Assembly: GCA_007026445.1 (NCBI GenBank) | Contig: VDMD01000003.1 | Span: 1,178,001-1,242,000, forward strand | Direction: 5' to 3' | DNA length: 64,000 nucleotides | From: Schizophyllum amplum | Taxonomy: Eukaryota > Basidiomycota > Agaricomycetes > Agaricales > Schizophyllaceae | Part shown: piece after piece, positions 12,111 through 23,177 of the stretch | Layout of the letters: each line of letters starts with the position of its first letter | Numbering within the stretch: the stretch's first letter is position 1 | The notes under the pieces: model-generated | The model's database searches: none | Told to the model about the DNA's origin: nothing | What the model saw: only the letters and a program-made list of their open reading frames with translations | Position numbers and translations under genes: made by a program

Positions 12111-12370
12111 GGTGGCGGAGGATGAGAGATATGGTGCGCGCCTATAGATGTTGACAGATCGTCGAGAGCAGGAAGCCAAGTGCATGAAGTCATCCTTTAT
12201 CGCAATGGGAGTCGGAAGCAAGCGGGAAGCGCGGGCCGCTCGGCGTGTTTGACATTGATCCGGATGGAGGACTGTGACACTTGTTGAACTTGATTGGTGT
12301 GACTCGTGACAACTGTCCCTTGCTCTCAACATCCACGTCAGGCATGCGATATCCCCTTCTATGAGCCACA

Positions 12371-13507
12371 ATGTCCACATACGATGGGTCTTATCATTAC
12401 ATCGCTTCTCCCATCTATGAAGCTCACTGTTACGCTTCCGCGTCTCCGCTTAACCAAGCCGATGTTTTAAGCAGTGCAGCAAAGCTGGTCGGCCAAGTAA
12501 CGGCAAGGAAATTTGAATGGCGGACACCCAACAATGCGGTCGCCTCAATCTGCGCCCTAAACACACCCCGTGAGTGGTCGCTTTCACTGTTATAGTGTGT
12601 CGTATTGAGCTGCCCAAGGCGCTTTCATATTTGCACAGGCCCCGCCGCGATTAACAGTAACGCATCAGCAGCGGCGAACAAAAGTTCGTGACTGGGACGA
12701 AACGTTTAATCCTGAGCTCGATGACCACTTCGAGCTGAAGGATCTACAAGAATTCGAGAGCGCCGACTTCGCCTACCTAAGCCGACTGTCAACTGTCGAA
12801 CGAAAGTCTGCCGTGGTGTCTCTACCTGAGCGGAGGACGTACAGCGCGCCTCTGCATAATTTGCTGACGAAGGCGAGTACCTTTAGAAGAAGCATTGACA
12901 TCTCTCTGACAAGAGGTGCTAGCCCCACGTCTATCTGTCCCCCGTCAATTTCAAGATCAACAAGTCTGGCCTCAAACCGTACTCGAAATCGAAGCCCATC
13001 ATACTGTGCTTGCAGGCTCTGGCGCCGACCTCACTTTCGCGCCATACATGGATAGTACCCATACGAGGTAGGCTGCCTTGGGCCGCTTGCTCCTCAGCGG
13101 TTATTCTGGGTGATGGCGTCAACTCAATATCGGATATCCCGTCCTTGCCCTCGACAAGCGAGGAAGAAATCATCTGGACCCCTGGCTCGGTGCAACAATT
13201 CTGGAAATTCCTCGTCTACTTCCGCCAGAAGGGCCGCCTCGGTCCCATCGGATTGTCATTCCAGGTCGCACCGGAGGCGCCCAGTGGCAGCAGCAGCCTC
13301 AAGAGTCCAGACGAAACGCCAAAGACAGATATCTTGTCCGTTGACCTCGTCAAAATTCACCATGACGGCGAGTTGAGCATGTTTGTTCGGAACATACTTC
13401 AACTTTGGGCGTATCGTTCGCACGAAGACGAGCCGGGCGTGCGCGTGCTCCGGGGCGCGCGCCTGGTGCTTACGGATCACCGAGGCAAAGCGCTGCTCGT
13501 CTCATAA
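12371..13507 (+). CDS. Uncharacterised multi-exon protein
   Basis: No family recognised. The ATG at 12371 opens a 199-nt exon; an intron from 12570 to about 12658 restores the frame into a segment beginning LTHQQRRTKVRDWDETFNPE. A second likely intron (GTACCT near 12876 to TAG near 12923, with CTGAC branch) shifts into a frame reading VWPQTVLEIEAHHTVLAGSG then FAPYMDSTHT. A third intron seems to run from near 13067 to near 13159, into SEEEIIWTPGSVQQFWKFLV. The last exon ends KALLVS and the TAA at 13505-13507. The protein-like texture of these pieces and the frame closure argue for a real gene, but the junctions are tentative and no domain, signal peptide or membrane segment is visible. It is divergent from the FAD oxidoreductase gene upstream. 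Confidence 0.5.
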
Positions 13508-13736
13508 AGGATATATCATGTTCAACTAGTACAACCTACTACACTGGCATTCTAGAGGGCGGCGCGGGCGCACAGCGCGGGATACAATACATGGGTGGGA
13601 GTACAAGTTCATACGTAGGAAGGTACATCAGTGGCATAGCATAGGGTTCGGTCCGTCGAGGACACATTACAGTGAGTCCGGCTCTTTTCGTCTCGCTCTT
13701 TCTTAATGTCAATATAGATGGCGCACTCGCAGTGCG

Positions 13737-15395
13737 CTACAGGGAGAGAGCGCGGCTCGACGTGGTGTCGCTTGACCCACGGCGGTAGTACGGTACGCGC
13801 ATCGCACCGTTCGTCGCGGCGCCTGGGGCCTGGTGGACAGGGCTCTGTCGACCAGGGTAATGCGCACCATGCGGCACCCCATATGCTGGGGTGCTCCTCC
13901 CACTCCCTGCACCTCCTACGCTGGCCATACTCCCGCGGCTCTGCATACTTGCGCCGCTCTGGCTCAAAACGCTCGCACTGCTCTGACTCCCCCTCCGCCT
14001 CTTGCCGACCACGCTTCGCGCCCTCGCACACCGACAGTCCGCGAGTAGCGTCGTCCACAGCGGGTCCATCCCCTGCGAGACCTCGATCCCGCCGTGCTTA
14101 CCGATGCCGACGTGACCAACATGCACGAAGGACCCAGGCGCCGGGCGGGAAATCATTGAGACTCGCACTCGCCGCATCTTGCGTGAGGATGCTCGTGCCA
14201 TCGGACGCGCAGACGTGGGGTTGCAAGCATCGCTGGGAGGGGATGTCGCAGTCGAGCTGGGAATCGATGGTACAGCGCGTTCGGGGACGGGGGGTCGCTG
14301 TTCGTTGGCAGCCGGGCGTCCAGCATTCGAGGAGGCGGCATGCGCAGCACCTTTTGTGGCGTCATGGGAGGGGCGCAAGTCGGCCACTGGGGAGCTGGCG
14401 ATGGCGCCGTCTAGAGAGGGCGGGCCATCAAGGGATCCACGCGACGCACTCGCAAATGCTCGCGAGAAAGGGCGCGCAGCACCGGGGAAAGTACGGCTAC
14501 GGTCGCGGTTGCCTGTCGGAGAAGTCAGCGTGGTTTTTTTTCACGACGTAATGTATGCCTCGCCGGAGGGACAAAAACACACCTGTAATACTCGTCCGCG
14601 CGCGTACAATTCGCGCGAACTCTTCCGCCAGCCCATCATCATCGAAGCGAAGACCAAATCGGCGGCTCTGGGTACCGTAATCAGCGGCCATCGTGATGGA
14701 AGATAGGACCTCCCGAACGCCAGAACACTCACCTTCCCTGCGAATACGTGGAAGAATGGCCGGTCGAGGCTGTAGTCGAAACCGCCCGTCGGGATCTTGA
14801 ACGTCCAGATGGGCCGTCCAGTCTCGTCGGCAAGGCGGAAGGAGTAGGCGAGAATGCGAGCAGAGTCGACAGCAGCAACATCAAACTGCGGCGTGCTGCT
14901 CCTCGAATCTATGGCACCGCTTGTGGGGTCGACCGTCCCACTCCTCCTCGGGTCGACTGCTGCCTCCCTCGCCTCGCAGCCGAAGACCAGCGTGCCCGCG
15001 AGCCCGCTGTACGCCCAGCCGTCCCGCCCATCACTAGACCACCCACCGCTCTTCTTCGCGCCTGAAACGCTCCCGCGCCGCGCAGGCCAGGTTTTTGCGT
15101 TCCTTGCACCGAAGTCAGCGTGGTAGACGCGCGCAGACGCAGTAGCGAGCGGGGTAAAGGCAACTGGATGCGTCGCTGCGCGAGCTGCTGGAGAAGTAGA
15201 TGTGTGGGTAGCTGCCTGATGTGACGTTGAGGATGTGACGATAGATGCGGTGTGGGATGCAGTGGTCTCCGTGGAGGAGTGAGTAGACGCTGCAGTCGAC
15301 GGGGAGGCGTTTGCCGTCGCCCGGAAGGGCAGGACGTCAGTAGGACGCGTAAGCTGGTCCGTCGACCGAGTGGCGGAGAACAGCTGGGAAAACAT
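13737..15395 (-). CDS. WH1 (EVH1)-like and CRIB-motif protein, WASP-related adaptor
   Basis: Three exons, 15395-14733, 14667-14583 and 14512-13737, give 507 aa with a perfectly kept frame. Residues about 85-250 look like a WH1/EVH1 fold: RVYHADFGARNAKTW, GWAYSGLAGTLVFG, ILAYSFRLADETGRPIW, PFFHVFAGK and FGLRFDDDGLAEEFARIV. This last pattern is the terminal helix of WH1 domains. Near residue 370 is a CRIB-like motif, MISRPAPGSFVHVGHVG, matching the I-S-x-P-(x)-F-x-H-x-x-H-V-G consensus that binds GTP-loaded Cdc42/Rac. The rest is Ser/Pro-rich and ends GSSDTTSSRALSL. I see no WH2 or acidic Arp2/3-activating tail, so it is probably an adaptor or regulator at the actin cytoskeleton rather than an activator. 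Fungal Las17 has WH1 and VCA but usually no CRIB. Domain calls are by eye. Confidence 0.7.
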
Positions 15396-15714
15396 CCTGC
15401 GGAACTTCGCGAGAGCCAGAGTGGCTAGATGTAGGGGTATGGGTGCAGCGTGAGTTGTGGGCGACCGGCGCTGTGAAGAGTCGGGCGTCTAGCGCTGTCG
15501 AATGGAGGAAATAAAGCTGCTGGCTGGCTCGTGTGGGCGAAGATTCCGGGTGCCTTGGGTGTTGGCTATCCGGGCGTGCGCGCGTCGCGCAGGTTATATG
15601 GGCTGCGGGCGTGGGTCGCACGCCCCAGGCCTGCATGCATACACGAGGCGCGCGGAGACTGGCCTTGGTACGTTGGCTAGAGGGGCGTGTAGTCTCTCCT
15701 AATCTAGGGTTCGG

Positions 15715-15860
15715 TATATAATTGCTAGAGCCCTGTGTATGGTATGTAATGTATGGTATGGTAAAGTATGTGTATATAATTGCTGTATGATACAGACAGT
15801 AATAAACTGTATGATACCTGTAAGGAATCGATTCCATACCAGTAAGTATTGTAAGTTAAC
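15715..15860. repeat. AT-rich repeat block A
   Basis: Tandem-like GTATGGTATG words near 15735-15770, then the inverted-repeat word CTGTATGATACAG at 15783-15795 and a related CTGTATGATACCTG about 30 nt later. The same words occur in block B at 16370-16490. Confidence 0.55.
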
Positions 15861-16369
15861 GCGTGGTGAGTGCGCAGCCGTACATCAGCGCCAGCTGCCA
15901 GCTCTTGCCCTGCTCCGGTACCAGGAGATCATCGATCATCCTTTGGAGGCTGACGGTGACACCGCAGCCGACGCGTTGGACATCGAGTCATGCAGGATGG
16001 CAGTGCCGCCAAGCTGAGCCAGGCAATCTACGGCAGCACCGTGTGATCCTGGACGTCGACAATACCGTAGTGCTGGCCAGTGGCCATTGCTATTGCGCTA
16101 TTAGATAAGGAGGCCGGCGCGCTGTTGATGAGGATGCCGCGTCGCCGCGAGGCGTGTTTGGGCTGGTCAAGGGCTGGCCATGGTTGACTAGGGTGTTGCT
16201 GTTGACGCGCGCCGCGACGCAATGGTTGAACTCCGATACGTGGGGCGCGTGACCTAGTCTCCCCACGCGTGTCCTGCTCGATGTCGCGAACAAGTGGTGT
16301 TGGTTTAGATTCTGTGTAAGGCATGAACAACATCTCTCTGGTTGCAGCCGGATGCCTCGAGCATACCTG

Positions 16370-16490
16370 GGCAATATTTACAGATATATACAGCCCCTCG
16401 AAGGACCCTCCTGTATAAAATTGTAAATTACCTGTATAATACAGGTGTTTCATACAGGTGTATGATACAGACACCTTTCATACCGAGCCC
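16370..16490. repeat. AT-rich repeat block B with palindromes
   Basis: Repeated CCTGTATAA / TATACAGG words. A perfect inverted repeat (arms CCTGTAT and ATACAGG, one-base spacer) lies at 16431-16445, and GTGTATGATACAGACAC near 16458 echoes block A. Together the blocks bracket about 600 bp. Confidence 0.55.
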
Positions 16491-17620
16491 TATCCTAATC
16501 GGAGACAGGGCGACCCTCGGCCTTCCTTCGCGTGTGTATCCTCGCTTCGCGCATTCGCTCTTCCTTCATTGGCTATCACAACGTTTCGGACGTTCCCACA
16601 GGCCGTTCCGTGCGTCGTCTGCTGCCCCGTGGGCGCGGAAGTGGCCGTTATCTACGCGCTCTCCAGCGCCGGTGCAGCCGTCGCGGGCTCTCTTCAAGCC
16701 AGTCGCGTCTTCTGTTCCCAGGTCTTTATGGATTGTCGTGCGGATGCTATAGGTATCTCGTCGGTGCGTGTATCGAGACGTACGAATCGTTATCGACATT
16801 GAAGGAGTATGTCGGCCGGTGGTTCGACACGACGGACATGACCTTCAGTCAGGGTTCTCGTGACGCCCATATCAGGTAGGGTTTTCGACTAGGTTTCGAA
16901 GCCGTGCCGTGTATGCAAGGCGAGCAGTCTGGGTCGCGAGTTGACAGTGGCGCCAATGAGTGTGCCACATGCAAGCTGGATGTCGGAAAAGAGCTGTATG
17001 CGTGGTCTCGGAAGGAGCTGGGCAGACGTGGTGCTAGGTGCTCGAGTCCGTCTCTCGCAGCGAAGCGACCGGTGGTGTTGGCGGAGTGAAGGCTGAAACC
17101 GAGTAAGACTTAAGTACGTCGGTAGAGGCATGAGGCGTCGGAAGATGCTCACACACCCATAGTCGTTCAAGAAGGGAATTGACGGCGTCTACTAAAATAG
17201 TAGTATGGCCTTGATAATTCATTGGAGACCATCCCGAGCAATGGAATATGTTGTGAGAGGTTGAAGGGCGGTAAGGGGCTGCCATACACTGTCGACAGCG
17301 GGGACGGATGAGAGCCAAGAATTAGTGCGATGGGCGCTGGATGGGCGTTGCCGCTTGCGCGTCGGCAGCTGTTGTGGGTCCACCACGTGTTGTTTGATAA
17401 CAGTGATTTGGGATGATCGCCAATTGTTGGCGTCCACAACGTTGGGTTGAACTTCCGCTGACTCTAAGATCTGAGCCACGATGTCCTCTCTTGCTCGCTG
17501 CCATCCCTCGGAATCTCTGGGTTGCTTGGCACGGTCGCTGGGCGACAAGAGAGCCTGGGCAATTCCCGTCGGATCACATCCAGGCACCGAGAAATTGGCG
17601 TAGCGTGCCGTCCGCCCATT

Positions 17621-17626
17621 TATAAA
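17621..17626 (+). promoter_or_regulatory. Probable TATA box of the KNH-type gene
   Basis: TATAAA in the context CCATTTATAAACCGC, 133 bp before the start codon at 17759. Position and sequence fit a core promoter; not proven. Confidence 0.5.
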
Positions 17627-17758
17627 CCGCTTGACTCCTGGCTGTCGTTTAGCTCTTTGCTTCCTCCCACATCCTCCCGCTTCCTGAAGCTCCTCTCGCG
17701 CCTTTCGGCAGCACCATCCCTCGTTCACCGTCGCTCTTTACGCAACTCATCCGACAAC

Positions 17759-18573
17759 ATGGTCTCCTCTTCCCTCCTCTTCCTTTCCATGGTCTCGGCC
17801 GCCCTGGCGAACGTCTACGTGCGCTTGGCGGAGTTCTTGTACATGCAGGATCGCTGACGGATCGCGATAGACGACGTCGCCGATTGCGTCGACCACCTTC
17901 ACTGGTGGCCAGCCTGCCACCATCAGCTGGCAGGACGACGGCGAGTCGCCCTCGCTGAAGGACTTCGGCCCCGCCAAGGTCTCCATCTACGTCGGCAACG
18001 CGATGCAGCAGGTACGTTGGAGCCCACCAACCTTTTCTGACTGTTCTCATCCCACGCCTTCAGACCATGCTGCAGGAGATTACTCCCAGCACCGATGTTT
18101 CCACCCTCGGCAGCATCGAGTTCACTCCCGACGCCTCTATCGGCCCAGACAGCGGCGAATAGTTGGTATCATCTCTTCCTTTATACTCTCCCGCCCTGAC
18201 GCACGCACCCAGTTTCATTCGCTTCGAGTCGCTTTCGCTCAAAGATGCCACTTCGCCCCAATACCCCGCCCTCGCCTTCTCGGCTAAGTTCGCCATGTCG
18301 GGCATGTCTGGTGCTTTCTCGAGCGATGCTCAGAAGCAGATTGACGGGCAGTCAACCGCCCCGATCGCCTCGCAGACGGGATCGTCCTCAGCGACGAAGG
18401 CCGCGAGCGCCACGACGACGAAGACCTCAAGCACTGCATCGAAGAGTGCGACCGGCACTGCGCAGAACGCCGCCGCCGCGACTGAGTCGAACGCGGCGAT
18501 TTCGAGCGGCCGTGTGGGCGGCGCCATGGTTGCCACTGCTTTCGGGTTCATCGCTGCAGCTCTTTTCGCTTAA
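17759..18573 (+). CDS. Kre9/KNH-type Ser/Thr-rich GPI-anchored cell-wall protein
   Basis: Four exons, 17759-17818, 17871-18011, 18064-18161 and 18213-18573, give 219 aa. Residues 1-17 (MVSSSLLFLSMVSAALA) are a signal peptide. Next comes the domain typical of the fungal Kre9/KNH1 (Ser-Thr-rich anchored membrane) family: TSPIASTTFTGGQPATISW, then VSIYVGNAMQQ and FIRFESLSLKDA. A low-complexity Ser/Thr/Ala region (residues about 130-195) would be heavily O-mannosylated, and the hydrophobic C-terminus MVATAFGFIAAALFA with small residues before it fits a GPI-attachment signal. The protein is therefore expected at the plasma membrane or in the wall; Kre9 relatives take part in beta-1,6-glucan assembly, but many members of this expanded family have no assigned function. 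The third intron starts with GTTGGT, a weak donor, yet the frame requires it. Confidence 0.85.
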
Positions 18574-19458
18574 GCGAGTCTCTGGTCGATTGTGCTTGTT
18601 CTCCCGGATAGCTTGCTGGTCATTGTCTACTCATCGTTCACTACTACTCACCCTACGGCCTGCTACGCCTTTGGTAATATACTATTCGGCAGCTATGTAG
18701 GTTTTCTTCCGCTTTGTACATAGCAACGCTAGACTAGAGCAGTGTGACGGTGTTCGATCAGTCATGGATCGGATGTATATCATCAGCTTGCTGAATGGAA
18801 GCTACATATGTTCGAGCGGGCTATGAATATCTGAGTACGGCATTGAAAACACTGCAGACAGTCTCATTGGCAAGACAGAATGTGGATGCTTGAAACCCGA
18901 GAGTTCTGCAGGGGTGAAGCAGGACTGCGCCGCCGCGAGCCTGAGGTCGCCGCCGTCACCTGAGGAGAACAATGTTATGTTTGGTCTTGTTTACACTGAA
19001 CATTACCATTGTTTGTAGCACGTGATAACAACGGTGCTCCATTGTTCGCTACTTCCAGTCTTCCACGTTTCTATTGTGCGTCTTAGATGCCGTACTTCTC
19101 TGTTCTTTCTGCATTGTCCTTTCGATCAAGATGTGTCAAGCCTGCAGAGCTATAAAGATCGCCCACGGGCTACGGGAACCTCAGCACTTCAGCTAAGCGC
19201 CTTTTCGCCTCTTCTTCACGACCTTTACTCGACTTGACGTCTCTTCTTTCACGCCTTCCGCATCTTTATAGCCTCCGGATCTGGTGAGTCTGCCTCCTTT
19301 GTTATGTCTGTGCCGCCTGCTCACTTCTCTTTCAGCCTCTTTGTCCCTTGAAGATCACCTGTAGCCCTAGACTCGCAACGCCTTCGACGTGTTCACGCCC
19401 CCATACGCCTATCCAAGACACTATATCGCCGGTCGATAAACGCACCACTACATCCCAA
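18574..19458. other. Intergenic region and promoter of the BTG-like gene
   Basis: No gene frame. The right half holds a TATA element at 19151 and a possible leader intron, both listed separately; the left half should contain the 3' UTR of the KNH-type gene. Confidence 0.5.
19151..19156 (+). promoter_or_regulatory. Probable TATA box of the BTG-like gene
   Basis: TATAAA within GAGCTATAAAGATC. If used, transcription would start near 19185, leaving a leader of about 270 nt. A GTGAGT donor at 19283 and a TTTCAG acceptor ending near 19335 could define a 53-nt intron in that leader. Confidence 0.4.
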
Positions 19459-20481
19459 ATGTCTGCCACCATGAACGTCTTTGCCGGGCTCCCCGCAGCC
19501 ATCTCCCAAGCCCTGACCTTCCTCACGACGCCCCTCCTCATGGTCTACCCGGCCACTACGGTTCTCAAGCTCCAGCTCGTGCTCCAGGGCAACATCATGA
19601 CGCACTTTATGCCCTCAGTCTCCCTCACCAAGCGCGGCGCTGCGAACGCGGGCTGCCCGTACGACATCCGTATGCTCCTCGCGCCGAACCAGATCCCTCC
19701 GACGCCCGTGCTAGCCGCGTGCCTCGCGATGGGTGTGGACTGGCCCACGTGGGCGGCCCTGCTGGGTGGCGAGGCTCTCGAGCTTATAATCACGGAGGAC
19801 TGCTTCGCGCTTCGCGTCGCAGGCCAGCTGCATATCGTTTGGCAGGCGAGCGTCGGCATCGCGCAGCACACCAGGCGCCAGCCTGCGGCGGCGGAGGCAA
19901 CCACTGCCGACATCCAGGTCCCGGCCCTCGCCATCTCGTCCGCGGCCGACGTGGACGCTATGGAGATGGACTGCGACACGATGGAGCTCAGCATCTCGCG
20001 CCCGTCGTCGCGCTCGTCGACTTCATCCCATGCCTCCCTCTCCTCCTTCGCCTCCTCCGGCCATGAGAGCGCCACCACCGCCGGCTCGGCAGCAGCATGC
20101 TCCGACGATGAGGATATGCCATACTCGCCCCCCAAGGACGCGTCCCGCCGCCGCACGCGCTCGCCCTCCATGGAGTGTGACGACGAGCCGTACCGTCCGG
20201 CGCCGCGCCGCGCCATCATCGACAACTCGCGCACGCCGCTTGCGTACAAGTACCAAGGCGGCGAGACCTCCGTGCTCACGGGCGGTGTCATGCTCGGACG
20301 CCCGAAGCTCTTTACTTCCTCTCCCAAGCCCGCTGCCGCCGCGCCCAAGCCTACGTCCAGGACCAAGCCAGCCTCCGACGGCGCGTGGCGCCCGTCGATG
20401 GCCAGCACCTGGCGGTCCGGTGCGCGTAAGATGTCGAGGCTGGTGGCGCCCGAGGCGGACAGCTGGCGCTCGCGTGCTTGA
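19459..20481 (+). CDS. BTG/Tob (anti-proliferative) domain-like protein
   Basis: Single exon, 340 aa from the first ATG. Residues about 20-130 follow the order of the BTG/Tob domain: an amphipathic helix (VLKLQLVLQGNIMTHFMPS), a short Cys-containing strand (AGCPYDIRMLLAP), PPTPVLAACLAMGVDWPTW (matching the 'DPVIxxAAxxSGL' helix), then EALELIITEDCFALRVAG and LHIVW, matching the 'LTLWVDPGEVSVRIGE...CVLY' end of the domain. BTG/Tob proteins link the CCR4-NOT deadenylase to mRNA targets and restrain proliferation in animals. The second half is low-complexity (Ser-rich, acidic patch SDDEDMPYSPP, then Pro/Lys-rich) and looks disordered. The domain is divergent and assigned by eye; mRNA-turnover function is inference. 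The window also contains Clp1-like developmental genes. Confidence 0.55.
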   Translation: MSATMNVFAGLPAAISQALTFLTTPLLMVYPATTVLKLQLVLQGNIMTHFMPSVSLTKRGAANAGCPYDIRMLLAPNQIPPTPVLAACLAMGVDWPTWAALLGGEALELIITEDCFALRVAGQLHIVWQASVGIAQHTRRQPAAAEATTADIQVPALAISSAADVDAMEMDCDTMELSISRPSSRSSTSSHASLSSFASSGHESATTAGSAAACSDDEDMPYSPPKDASRRRTRSPSMECDDEPYRPAPRRAIIDNSRTPLAYKYQGGETSVLTGGVMLGRPKLFTSSPKPAAAAPKPTSRTKPASDGAWRPSMASTWRSGARKMSRLVAPEADSWRSRA

Positions 20482-21201
20482 GCATTCGTCCTGGTTCTGC
20501 TCCCGCGATACCGCAAATGCTCTGTTCCAAACTATCTATCTATTCGCGTCGCTCGGCTCGGCATGGTCCCGCCGTCTGTCCACGTCTAGAATTCCCTTTC
20601 TGTTATGGTTATTACTTCGAACTTTTCTGGCCTCGCACCTTGTTTCGGCCTCTCCACTTTTTGCCGCCTCGATCTTCACGCCTTGCTTATGTATGACCTA
20701 TCCGCTTCCCTCAATGCTGTCTGCCATGCTCCGTCTACAATGTATCCATATACGTACCTAGTCTTACTCCTAGTTGAGTGGCCTGAATGAAAAGACTCGA
20801 TGTTTCTTTCTTATGTTTGTTGGATGATTTGCTTTGTTTGAGCGCTTTGAGCATACGTAAAGAGTCAAAATCACTGTCGTACAAGTACAGTTAGATGCTC
20901 GCGTCCAAAGACATCGAAAGGCGGCAAGCAAAACAAAATGAGCTCGTCAACGAATTCACTCGCTTCCCTTCCACGTCTTCTGGAACGCAGTCACTCGTCG
21001 CCGCTCCGGGCGGTCGGCCAAACAATCATGCCCGTTCAAGATGTCCTAGAGAGACATCAGCACCGCGAGGGGACTCGACCATCACACACGCAATGAAATC
21101 AGGCAACTCGCACATCATTACCCTCTATACCAACGTCCGTTACCGCTTCAGCATTCACTCAGCTCTCCAATCTACTGCAACACTGGGGATGATGCCCGTC
21201 G
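20482..21201. other. Convergent intergenic region; no gene seen
   Basis: Between the 3' ends of the BTG-like gene and the molybdopterin-binding gene. Pyrimidine-rich on the plus strand to about 20800, as expected of a 3' UTR. Confidence 0.5.
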
Positions 21202-22574
21202 CTAGCTTACCTGCTTCACCGTCTCTACCTCGTCCTCTCTGATGACGCGCCCTCCAACAGCTTGCTCGACCTCCGTCGCAACGGCAGCTAGCGAGTCGTT
21301 GACGGTCCCTCCCTCAATCGAACTGGATAGAGGTGCGTCCCTCCCAATCAAGCTGATGAAGACGCCCTTGCCAAAAACGGGGTAGGAGCCGACCGAGATG
21401 CCGCGCGGCAGTAGGCGCGCCTGTAGCTGCGTGAGGTAGGGGGCGATTGACGACTCACGGCGGCTGTAGGTATGGTAAGAGGTGGGTTATTCGTGCGACG
21501 AGGTCGCGACTATCAAAGCGCGAGAGTACACACTCCGTGAAAATCTGCATCCTTTTCAAGCGATCCGCGGCCTCCGGGAGCGGCAGGAAGGGTGTCATGG
21601 CATCCAGCATTTTCTGAAAGAGCGCCGGGATGCCTGGGAGGATGCATAGTCGGCCGGCTAGCCGGACGACGGGCTGTGGAATCGGTTTCAGCATGGGTAG
21701 ATGTGAGAACGCAGAAGGAAGGCCGAGCACAAGGGTTGGTCATTGAAAGCCACTTACCACCCAAATTTCCGGGCGCACAAAGATGACCTCTGCCTCGCTC
21801 GGGAAGAGCGCCATGCGCAGGTATGCCTCTCGCTGCTCTGGGCTCTGATGCAGATTTGTGTGGCGAAAGGCGTTGATGGCGTCCATGCGGCGCATCGTCT
21901 CTGGATGGTGTTCAAGAGTTTGACCAAAGGCTTTGGCGAGAGAGGCGTAGGTGATGTCTGTGGAATCAGCAGTGAGATGCGCAAGAGCGGAAAGAGATAA
22001 CAAGTGAGTTTACCGTCATGGGTTGGTCCTAAATATCAGAGTCAGTACTGTCAAGGGGGAAAACAATGGAGATTAACACACCTATGCCGCCGCTAGAGAC
22101 TACGAAATCGTATCTGTTGACGAGACGGCGGCTGGCTTCGATTCTGAGATGTTCAGCGTTTAGCATACGAACAACGCGCGAGGACACAATTGTACAATCA
22201 CATTTCATCTTCCTTGTCAGAAATGACCTCTATCCGCTTCCTGACGTAGAACTTGGTTAGCGTAGATATGCATCGAGCGTGCCACCCGACACATACAGGT
22301 CAATGCCATGCGCGAAGCAGTATCTTGCGAAGTAGTTGGAATTGCGGTCTAGGGTCTTGCCATTGAGGATCTCATCTCTGTCATCGCAGGTCATCATTCA
22401 GTATAGCGCCGAGTATATGGCCTTCTACGGTCAGTCATACCCTATGATGAGCGCAGCGGCTTCGCGGATACACCGGCCCTGGTCGAGCGGATTTCCTGGT
22501 GGTGGGGACAGAGAGAAAGATGGTTCATTCTGTGAGTCACTGGAGGGTAGCGAGGCCTGTGTTGCTGAGTTCAT
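21202..22574 (-). CDS. Molybdopterin-binding (MoCF/CinA-like) domain protein
   Basis: Minus-strand gene with about seven exons. Joining them by frame gives, in order: a Ser/Pro-rich N-terminus ([14 protein letters not shown]), [60 protein letters not shown] followed directly by [15 protein letters not shown], then [53 protein letters not shown] and a final [20 protein letters not shown]...T, the SGGIGPTxDD loop and the FPG(I/V)P segment are hallmarks of the MoCF_biosynth fold, as in CinA and the N-terminal part of eukaryotic FAD synthases. No PAPS-reductase/FAD-synthase domain follows, so this is the stand-alone fungal form, probably acting on FAD, NAD or nucleotide-type substrates; the activity is not established. 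The start at 22574 is the best-placed ATG. Confidence 0.82.
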
Positions 22575-23177
22575 TGTCCGGCCAGTTGTACTGTAAAGTC
22601 TGACGGGAGGGCTGCATCCCACTCCATGTGTCTGTCGCGCAGGACATTGGATGAGTCCTCGGCGCAATGCATGATTCATCCTGAGCGAGTTTCCAAGCTT
22701 AGTAAAGGAGTATCCCATGGTCTGAAGAAGGAGTTATAGAGTCGGGCAGATGGTGTCAACGAACAAGAAGTTAGAACCGTAGAAAATGGTGGACGCGCCA
22801 TTCAAGTCACGTGAATGTACGTCACGCGTCCGCAAATTCATGCAGAAATTGGTGTGCTCGTTGTGTGCTCGAGTTTCTGTCTCTGAGTGTCCTTGATGAA
22901 TCGATGATGCGCCCGGCGAGGCGCAGAGAGCTCGGCCGTATACTTCACACAGACCAATTAAGTAGCAAGCCCGCATAGCGCGTGCTCTCCTCGGAAAGCA
23001 TCAACATTACACGGTGATTGCCGACACGGCCCCGGTCAGCCTTCCCAGCTAAGTAAACGAACGAGCTCCGACTAGGAACACGACCATCTTGTCCTGGCGT
23101 GACGCTTCCCCTCCTTCTACGATCGCGACATTCATCTTATCCCCTTCATCTGTCCGCCTATATCACCTTCCCCTACG
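22575..23177. other. Divergent promoter region between the MoCF-domain gene and UPF3
   Basis: About 600 bp separates two divergently transcribed genes. No third gene is visible; the stretch must hold both promoters. Confidence 0.5.

Larger units (their letters stand above)
15396..17758. other. 2.3-kb gene-poor spacer with AT-rich inverted repeats
   Basis: No convincing gene. Lower-GC patches at 15700-15860 and 16370-16490 carry the repeat words described separately. A 169-codon minus-strand frame (17728-17219) has no protein-like pattern and overlaps the promoter of the downstream gene. The last part holds the TATA element of the KNH-type gene. Confidence 0.5.

Noticed and set aside
15715..16490. 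LTR retrotransposon
   Set aside because: The bracketing repeats are short, and no gag, protease or reverse-transcriptase-like frame lies between them.
17219..17728. 169-codon minus-strand frame before the KNH-type gene
   Set aside because: Overlaps the TATA box and leader of the plus-strand gene and has no family pattern.
19545..20516. 323-codon minus-strand frame opposite the BTG-like gene
   Set aside because: Antisense to a Ser/Pro-rich, high-GC exon; no recognisable motif.
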